Source of the DNA: Streptomyces longisporoflavus
GTDB lineage: Bacteria > Actinomycetota > Actinomycetes > Streptomycetales > Streptomycetaceae
DNA length: 64,000 bases
Direction: 5' to 3'
Assembly (NCBI RefSeq): GCF_014649775.1
Contig: NZ_BMTR01000007.1
Location: 331,055-395,054, forward strand
Below, piece by piece: positions 59,297 through 64,000 of the stretch. Below the pieces are notes generated by a model. It made no database searches. It was not told where the DNA came from and was given only the letters and a program-made list of their open reading frames with translations. Every line of letters starts with the position of its first letter. Positions within the stretch are counted from its first letter, which is position 1. The position numbers and the translations under genes were made by a program.

Positions 59297-60483
59297 GGGT
59301 TGCTGGACTCCCTGCACTTGATGGGCCCCACGCCCAGTAGCTCGCGGTACACGGCCGCGACTGCGTCCGCGGTGTGCCGCACATCGTGGGTGTTCAGAAC
59401 GTGGCGGTGCGCCGCTCGGCCGAGGGCCCGGCTCAGCGGCGGATCGCCGAGGAGGCCGGTGACGGCCCGCGCCAGTGCGCGCGGGTCCTCGGCGGGCACG
59501 AGGCCGTGCGGCACGAGCTCCGGCGGCAGGCTCTCCCGCGCGCCGTCCACATCGGTGACGACCACCGGACGCGCGCACGCCATCGCCTCCAGGGGTACGA
59601 GCGCCATGCCCTCCCAGCGGGACGGCAGGACCACGAGATCGGCGGCCCGGTACCAGGGCGTGGCGTCCCGGACGTCACCGGCGAACAGCACGGAGTCGGG
59701 CGCCCGCTCGCGGAGCCCGGCGGCGTCGGGCCCGTCGCCGACGAGTACGAGACGGGCGAGCGGCATCCGCGCGGCGACCTCGGCCCAGGCCCGCAGCAGG
59801 ACGTCCTGCCCCTTCTGCCGGCACAGCCGCCCGACGCACACCACCAGAGGTGCCTGCGCGGGCAGCCCGAGGGCGGTCCGCGCGGTCCGCATGGCCTGCG
59901 TGTCCTGCGCGTCCTGCGCGTCCCGTACGTCCCCGGGCCGGAAGCGCCCGACGTCCACCCCGTTGGGGATCACGGACCAGCGCGCGTCGATGCCGGCCCG
60001 CTGCCCGGTGCGCCGCTCGGCCTCGCTGACGCAGACCACGTGGGTGGCCCAGCGCGCCCCGAAGCGCTCCCAGCGCAGGGCGAGCCCCGCGGTCACGCCG
60101 CCGACGGCCTCGAAGGACCACGCGTGCGGCTGGAACACCGTGGGGACCCTGCCGCGCAGGGCCAGCCGGGCGGCGAGCCCGGCCTTGGCGCTGTGCGCGT
60201 GCACGATGTCGGGCCGCAGCCCGGCGACGATACGGGCCAGGCGCCGCACCTCGTCAGGCAGCCCCGGCCCGGGCGAACGGGTCGCCGCCCACGGACGGAT
60301 GCCGAGGCCCGTGCCGCGCACGGCGTCCGGCAGGCTGCCGCGGTCCGGACATGCCACGTCGACGCGCATCCCGGCGGCCAGCTGGGACTTCACCAGGTCG
60401 GTGACCACCCGGGCCACTCCGCCGTCGACGGGCTGGGCGACGTGGAGGACGCTCGGCGGACGGTCAGTTGATGACAGTTGCAT
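59293..60483 (-). CDS. Glycosyltransferase, GT4 family (first gene of EPS operon)
   Basis: A 396-residue GT-B enzyme starting MQLSSTDRPPSVLHVAQPVD. Acceptor domain block VDGGVARVVTDLVKSQLAAG; donor domain VIPNGVDVGRFRPG, VCVGRLCRQKGQDVLLRAWA and PSRWEGMALVPLEAMACARP. ATG at 60483 with AAGG nine bases upstream; the in-frame extension beyond it is not glycosyltransferase-like. It leads eight minus-strand genes that overlap or lie within 8 bases of each other, down to 50947. Confidence 0.91.
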   Translation of the reverse strand: MQLSSTDRPPSVLHVAQPVDGGVARVVTDLVKSQLAAGMRVDVACPDRGSLPDAVRGTGLGIRPWAATRSPGPGLPDEVRRLARIVAGLRPDIVHAHSAKAGLAARLALRGRVPTVFQPHAWSFEAVGGVTAGLALRWERFGARWATHVVCVSEAERRTGQRAGIDARWSVIPNGVDVGRFRPGDVRDAQDAQDTQAMRTARTALGLPAQAPLVVCVGRLCRQKGQDVLLRAWAEVAARMPLARLVLVGDGPDAAGLRERAPDSVLFAGDVRDATPWYRAADLVVLPSRWEGMALVPLEAMACARPVVVTDVDGARESLPPELVPHGLVPAEDPRALARAVTGLLGDPPLSRALGRAAHRHVLNTHDVRHTADAVAAVYRELLGVGPIKCRESSNP

Positions 60484-60867
60484 GGACGGCGCCTTGCTCA
60501 GGGCCCGGGGAATGACGCATGGCCGGCGTTGCCCTTTCAGGAAAGGTTCCGCACCAGGAGGGAGAATTGAAATGCGACAGTCACACTCAGCTCGTAACTT
60601 CCTCGCACTTGTTCTTTCAAATGTCTTCAAGAGGTAAGCAACACTAGCCGCTTTCTGTATTTTTCCAGGAAGGCTGACAAGTGTGTCGGAAACGTGAAGT
60701 GCGTAACGCCCGACGCCCTCCGGGAGCACGGCCGTGGGGCCATCGGGTAAACCCCGCGCCAGCAGATCACCCGTATGGGCCCACAACCCTTGTGGGCGAA
60801 CTCCGTTGATCCATGGGCCGGGCACACCGCCCTGTAGATGCATCAACTGACCAAGGAGCAACTCTCC
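60484..60867. promoter_or_regulatory. Divergent control region between EPS operon and short chaplin
   Basis: 384 bases with A/T-rich stretches near 60590-60680 (TTCAAATGTCTTCAAGAGG, TTTCTGTATTTTTCC). It must carry the EPS operon promoter (minus) and the chaplin promoter (plus). No specific site identified; divergent layout suggests co-control during aerial development. Confidence 0.5.
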
Positions 60868-61107
60868 ATGTCGCGTACCGCGAAGGCACTCGCCCTCTCC
60901 ACCGTTGCCGTGGCCGCCATGGCCGGCAGCGCCGGCATCGCCACCGCCGACGCCGGTGCCCAGGGGGCCGCCACCAACTCCCCCGGCGTCATCTCGGGCA
61001 ACGCCGTCCAGGTCCCGATCCACATCCCGGTCAACGCCTGCGGCAACACCGTCAACGTCATCGGTCTGCTGAACCCGGCGTTCGGCAACACCTGCGTCAA
61101 CGCCTGA
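60868..61107 (+). CDS. Short chaplin (second)
   Basis: A 79-residue secreted chaplin: signal peptide ALALSTVAVAAMAGSAGI ... ATADA, then NSPGVISGNAVQVPIHIPVN, ACGNTVNVIGLLNPAFGNTC with two cysteines. ATG at 60868 follows AAGGAGCAAC. It is close in sequence to the chaplin at 45471-45704 but lies across the EPS operon, divergent from it, with its own hairpin. Forms amyloid surface coat. Confidence 0.95.
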   Translation: MSRTAKALALSTVAVAAMAGSAGIATADAGAQGAATNSPGVISGNAVQVPIHIPVNACGNTVNVIGLLNPAFGNTCVNA

Positions 61108-61129
61108 CGCTCCGGCAGCACGCATCCCG

Positions 61130-61165
61130 CGACGGCCGTTCTCCCCGGGGGGAGGACGGCCGTCG
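61130..61165 (+). terminator. Hairpin terminator of second short chaplin
   Basis: CGACGGCCGTTCTCCC pairs with GGGGAGGACGGCCGTCG (one G-T pair), 22 bases after the stop codon. The right arm overlaps the first unit of the adjacent tandem repeat. Confidence 0.8.
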
Positions 61166-61233
61166 TGCGTTCCCGCGCGTACCCCTGAACGCCGTCGTGC
61201 GTTCCCGCGCGCACCCCTGAACGCCGTCGTGCG
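61159..61233. repeat. Tandem 32-base direct repeat (about 2.3 copies)
   Basis: GCCGTCGTGCGTTCCCGCGC plus a 12-base ending recurs at 61159-61190 and 61191-61222 with one mismatch, and a partial third copy runs to 61233. It lies just after the chaplin terminator, between chaplin and the next secreted-protein gene. Confidence 0.85.
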
Positions 61234-61319
61234 CCCGAATGGCAGTCGCTCGGTTGCGGTCGGTGTCGCCCGCTTTCACGGTGAACACAAGATCCGACGT
61301 ATTACCGAAGGGAACACTC

Positions 61320-61907
61320 ATGCGCGCCCTGCCCGTACGGCGTATCGCGACATCCGTCCTCTGTGTCTCGCTCCTCATCGGGACGGCCGGTCCCGTCGTC
61401 GCAGCCGAGAGCGACACTTCGCGCGGCGACACCGGGGAGGCGACCCGCGCGCCGGACCCCGGAGCGGACGAACTGCTGGCCCAGGTCAACTCCATCGGCG
61501 AATCCGGGGTGCTCGCCCCCGTCACCGACCTGCTCTCCGCTGTACTGAAGGTCGAGAAGGGGGAGCTGCCCGCCGAAGACGCCATGAAGCTCGCCGACCC
61601 CGCGAAGGACGCCATCGCCGAGGCCGCGACCCAGATGCCCGCGAACTCGACCGCCCCGAAGACCCCGGCGGCCCCCGAGGCCAAGACGCTCGAGGACCCG
61701 GACAACGACGTGGAGGGGCTGCAGACCTCGGTCGACGACCTTCTGAAGTCAGCCGAAGGAGGCGGCGAGCAGGACTCGCTGCTCGGCGCGGTGAAGCCCG
61801 TGCTCGGCAGCCTCCTCGGCGTCGTCACCGGGCTGCTCGGCGGCGCGGCCCCGGCCGCCCAGCCGGCGGCCGGGAGCCCGGCGCAGCAGACGCCCGCGCT
61901 GACCTGA
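61320..61907 (+). CDS. Secreted hypothetical protein, Ala-rich
   Basis: A 195-residue secreted protein. Signal peptide MRALPVRRIATSVLCVSLLI ... VVAA. The mature part has two helical blocks (LLAQVNSIGESGVLAPVTDL, LQTSVDDLLKSAEGGGEQ), a hydrophobic Gly-rich helix (GAVKPVLGSLLGVVTGLLGG) and an Ala/Pro/Gln end. GAAGGGA precedes the ATG. No family recognised; the hydrophobic end may embed in membrane or surface film. It follows a chaplin gene. Confidence 0.8.
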   Translation: MRALPVRRIATSVLCVSLLIGTAGPVVAAESDTSRGDTGEATRAPDPGADELLAQVNSIGESGVLAPVTDLLSAVLKVEKGELPAEDAMKLADPAKDAIAEAATQMPANSTAPKTPAAPEAKTLEDPDNDVEGLQTSVDDLLKSAEGGGEQDSLLGAVKPVLGSLLGVVTGLLGGAAPAAQPAAGSPAQQTPALT

Positions 61908-61960
61908 ACCCGAAGCCGAACCCGAAGCCGGGCCCGATCCCGAGCCCGATCCCGAGTTAC
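61908..61960. repeat. Short CCCGAA/CCCGAT-type repeats
   Basis: Units such as CCGAAGCC and CCCGATCCCGAGCC recur about five times after the stop of the secreted protein gene. Low-complexity, noncoding. Confidence 0.55.
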
Positions 61961-62198
61961 GGGCGGGACCCGTCGCGCCGGTCCACCGGGACCGGCCCGG
62001 CGGGTTTCGCACATCCGCAGCACCGGCCGTTTCATACGAGAAGCCGCGTCCATCTCATACGAGAATGAGACACCGCCTTCGTTCGGGTGGGTTCCGGGAA
62101 TTTCCTCCGCACAGAGTTTCCGGCGTACAGAGCGCTCGTTACCCATGGCGAAGTGAAAACCCCCCAGGCGACCGTCCGTCGCCGAAGAAAGGAACACG

Positions 62199-62480
62199 AT
62201 GAAGCCCCTGAAGGCTGCCGCCGTCGTCGCCGGGTCCATGGTCATCGCTGGTGCCGCCGCACCCGCCTTTGCCTCCGACCTCACGCCCACCAGCCTGAAC
62301 GGTGCACTGGACACGATCGCCGGCCAGACGGCCAACCTCGACGCGGCGCCGCTGGCCACGAACGCCCTCGACACCAAGAACAAGGACTCGGTCGTCAACG
62401 CCGTTTCCAACGTCGCGAAGGACCTGCACGCGGGCGGCGGCGCCGGCAAGCTGCTCGGCGGACTTCCCGTCTCGCAGTAG
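62199..62480 (+). CDS. Small secreted protein
   Basis: A 93-residue secreted protein: signal peptide AAAVVAGSMVIAGAAAPAFA, then a short helical mature region (LNGALDTIAGQTANLDAAPL, VVNAVSNVAKDLHAG) ending GKLLGGLPVSQ. Strong ribosome site AAAGGAAC. Downstream hairpin 62536-62578. It resembles other tiny secreted Streptomyces proteins of unknown role made with the surface coat. Confidence 0.82.
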   Translation: MKPLKAAAVVAGSMVIAGAAAPAFASDLTPTSLNGALDTIAGQTANLDAAPLATNALDTKNKDSVVNAVSNVAKDLHAGGGAGKLLGGLPVSQ

Positions 62481-62535
62481 AACTTTCTTCTCTTACCCCG
62501 CAGGAGTACTGCCACGTGCACACGGCACACGGCAT

Positions 62536-62578
62536 CGAGGGCCGATTACGCAGACGCGTTCTGCGGAATCGGCCCTCG
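62536..62578 (+). terminator. Hairpin terminator of small secreted protein gene
   Basis: Nineteen-base arms with one mismatch (CGAGGGCCGATT.. and ..AATCGGCCCTCG) around CGCGT, 56 bases after the stop. Confidence 0.82.
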
Positions 62579-62746
62579 GGTGTTTTCGGAGCACGTCCTC
62601 AAGGCCGCACGCAGGCAACGCAGTTCGAGTGAGGCGTCCCGGAATTCGACCGGCGCGTGCCCCGATCGTGTGATCGCTCGCCGGAACTCACCCAGTCAAG
62701 TGACAGACCGGCTCATGCCGTCGTAACGCATCGATACGGTTTCGGG

Positions 62747-63250
62747 ATGACCTCGACATCGAGCGACAACCGCACTTTCCGAGCCGCCGATATGGGCACC
62801 CTCACCGTGGTCGCCTGGAGCGGTGAACACCCCGATGACGAAGCGGACATGCCTTTCCTGCTCGCCTATTCGCTGGGTGACGGAGAAGACGGCCCCGAGT
62901 CCGCGACCGAAGCCATCGAGCTCCTGCTGCGGAACACCGGACTTCCCCTCGGCGGTCCCGTCGTCGAGAGTTCCCGCAACCCCGGCCTGCCCGTCACCCT
63001 CCTCGTCGAGGCAGGCCAGGCCGTACTGAACATGCCGCACCTCAACGCCAAGTGCACCCCGCCGCCGGAGTGGCTCGCCGCGGTGGCCGAGCGGGGGCAC
63101 GCCTACTTCATGTTCACCACGCGCCCCTGGCCCGAGGCCAAGCCCGGGGTCCCCCTCACCGAGGAGGCCCTGGCGGCCTTCGTGGGATCCGAGGAGACCA
63201 TGGCCAACTCCGCGCACTGCATGCTCACCGCGAAGAGCCTGCGCGGCTAG
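62747..63250 (+). CDS. DUF5949-like hypothetical protein
   Basis: A 167-residue soluble protein. It reads GTLTVVAWSGEHPDDEADMP, LLAYSLGDGEDGPESATEAI, GLPVTLLVEAGQAVLNMPHL, AYFMFTTRPWPEA and ends LTAKSLRG, matching the actinobacterial DUF5949 family as I recall it. Function is unknown; no catalytic residues stand out. ATG at 62747 begins the conserved part, and an in-frame ATG at 62657 would add 30 unlike residues. Hairpin downstream at 63279-63310. Confidence 0.78.
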   Translation: MTSTSSDNRTFRAADMGTLTVVAWSGEHPDDEADMPFLLAYSLGDGEDGPESATEAIELLLRNTGLPLGGPVVESSRNPGLPVTLLVEAGQAVLNMPHLNAKCTPPPEWLAAVAERGHAYFMFTTRPWPEAKPGVPLTEEALAAFVGSEETMANSAHCMLTAKSLRG

Positions 63251-63278
63251 GAGTCGCCACAGGGCCCACGGACGACTG

Positions 63279-63310
63279 GGGCCCGCCGGTCGGGACGGAC
63301 CGGCGGGCCC
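63279..63310 (+). terminator. Hairpin between the DUF5949-like gene and the His-rich peptide gene
   Basis: Perfect 13-base arms GGGCCCGCCGGTC and GACCGGCGGGCCC around six bases. It lies between converging genes and may serve both. Confidence 0.82.
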
Positions 63311-63355
63311 GAGTACGCGTGACGCAGTGATCCAGCGTGGGTCCGGCGCACCGCT

Positions 63356-63586
63356 TCAGAGCAGGGTGGCGTCCAAGTCCAGCAGGTGGTGGTCGTCGTG
63401 GCCGTGACCATGGCCGTGGTGGTGACCGTGGTGGTGACCGTCCCAGCAGCCGCCGTAACGGCACGGGTCGGAGGCCGCCGCCCGCTGAGTGCTTACTTCC
63501 GCCGCCTGAGCGGTGGTTGCCAGCGGAGCCGACACGGCCAGGGTGAGTATGGCCGCCGCTGCGACACGACTGAGTGTGACTTTCAT
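63356..63586 (-). CDS. Secreted histidine-rich small protein
   Basis: A 76-residue protein. Signal peptide (VAAAAILTLAVSAPLATTAQ) ends near AQAA; mature part has two cysteines (PCRYGGC) then GHHHGHHHGHGHGHDDHH, eleven or more histidines, ending LLDLDATLL. GGAG precedes the ATG at 63586. Such clusters bind zinc, nickel or copper outside the cell. It is divergent from the VKOR-type gene. No known family. Confidence 0.78.
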   Translation of the reverse strand: MKVTLSRVAAAAILTLAVSAPLATTAQAAEVSTQRAAASDPCRYGGCWDGHHHGHHHGHGHGHDDHHLLDLDATLL

Positions 63587-63721
63587 GGGGGATCTCCTCG
63601 ATCCATCGGGGACGCGACCGACGCTAATCAGCCCCCCAGACCCTGTCCTGCCGAGAGATGCACGACTACTGCAAAAGGGTGTCGGGCCCGCCGCCCGTGA
63701 CACCCGGTGAGGACCGCAGCG

Positions 63722-64000
63722 ATGCACACCAACACCAAGACGCTTCTGCCCGAGGCCCGCAAACCCGAGGCGCCTTCGGGCCGCGTGGCCCCGGCGTCCG
63801 GCGGCGGCACGGACGCCCCGCAAGGTGTCGGCGGGAGCCGTGCGTTCGCGCTGCTCCTGGTGATCACGGGTGCGGCTGGTCTGCTCGCGGCGTGGGTCAT
63901 CACGCTGGACAAGTTCAAGCTCCTCGAGGACCCGGATTTCACGCCGGGCTGCAGCCTCAATCCGGTCGTCTCGTGCGGCAACATCATGCAGAGCGAGCAG
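63722..64000 (+). CDS. Vitamin K epoxide reductase family protein (partial)
   Basis: The first 93 residues are visible. A long polar N-terminus precedes the first membrane helix (AFALLLVITGAAGLLAAWVI) and the outside loop with GCSLNPVVSCGNIMQSEQ, the paired cysteines of VKOR proteins. Bacterial VKORs reoxidise DsbA-like partners and so support disulfide formation in secreted proteins, including rodlins and chaplins with conserved cysteines. The gene runs off the right edge. Confidence 0.88.
   Translation, partial: MHTNTKTLLPEARKPEAPSGRVAPASGGGTDAPQGVGGSRAFALLLVITGAAGLLAAWVITLDKFKLLEDPDFTPGCSLNPVVSCGNIMQSEQ

Noticed and set aside
61159..61233. Tandem repeat as a mini CRISPR array
   Set aside because: Units are directly adjacent without unique spacers, and no cas genes are seen.
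1..64000. Mobile element or prophage borders
   Set aside because: No transposase, integrase, tRNA-linked direct repeats or terminal inverted repeats were found.

Overview
The window is high-GC actinobacterial DNA with very strong third-position G/C, GTG/TTG starts, GGAGG-type ribosome sites and many start/stop overlaps. Rodlins, chaplins, two-domain sortase-anchored chaplin and SpoIIE-type phosphatase plus RsbW-like kinase point firmly to a spore-forming Streptomyces. No tRNA, rRNA, CRISPR array, insertion sequence or integrase was seen.

Layout. 1-7.4 kb (minus): an ECF sigma factor with a putative membrane-bound regulator running off the left edge, then a complete five-gene peptide ABC transporter operon ending in a perfect hairpin. 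7.4-12.1 kb: the TypA/BipA GTPase and an orphan peptide-binding lipoprotein with a charged insertion. 12.4-16.4 kb (plus): a small conserved protein and a three-gene succinate dehydrogenase/fumarate reductase operon. 16.6-19.6 kb: a TPM-domain membrane protein and PspA, an envelope-stress pair. 19.7-26.5 kb (minus): PAS-GAF-SpoIIE-HATPase phosphatase, a free-standing HATPase, a Nudix hydrolase, a small SPOR-like protein, an NCS1 permease with a cysteine-rich tail and its likely GntR/UTRA regulator. 26.7-32.4 kb: a membrane esterase, a serpin facing a secreted subtilase tail to tail, and a threonine-synthase-like PLP enzyme.

32.4-42.0 kb is the most unusual part. On the plus strand lie a VMAP-type protein (effector-associated domain plus VMAP-C) and a 1300-residue NB-ARC/TPR protein of the FxSxx-COOH-system (FxsT) type. 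Converging on them from the minus strand is a probable operon of a Trypco2 protein, a trypsin-like protease with a C-terminal effector-associated domain, a 70-residue FxsA-like precursor peptide and a stand-alone HExxH peptide-modification enzyme. No radical-SAM FxsB is present and the precursor tail does not read FxSxx. It looks like an NTPase/protease conflict system carrying its own reduced RiPP pathway.

42.1-61.1 kb is a cell-surface island: three rodlins, three chaplins (two short, one long with LAETG), an LCP protein, an ATP-grasp/flavoprotein pair, a GH26-like secreted glycosidase, and an eight-gene minus-strand exopolysaccharide operon (glycosyltransferase, initiating sugar transferase, Wzy-like polymerase/ligase, MurJ-like flippase, polysaccharide deacetylase, second glycosyltransferase, Wzz-like protein, GNAT/FemAB-like acyltransferase). 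61.3-64.0 kb holds small secreted proteins, a probable DUF5949 protein, a histidine-rich secreted peptide and the start of a VKOR-family protein. Strong hairpins close most surface-protein genes, consistent with high expression during aerial growth.
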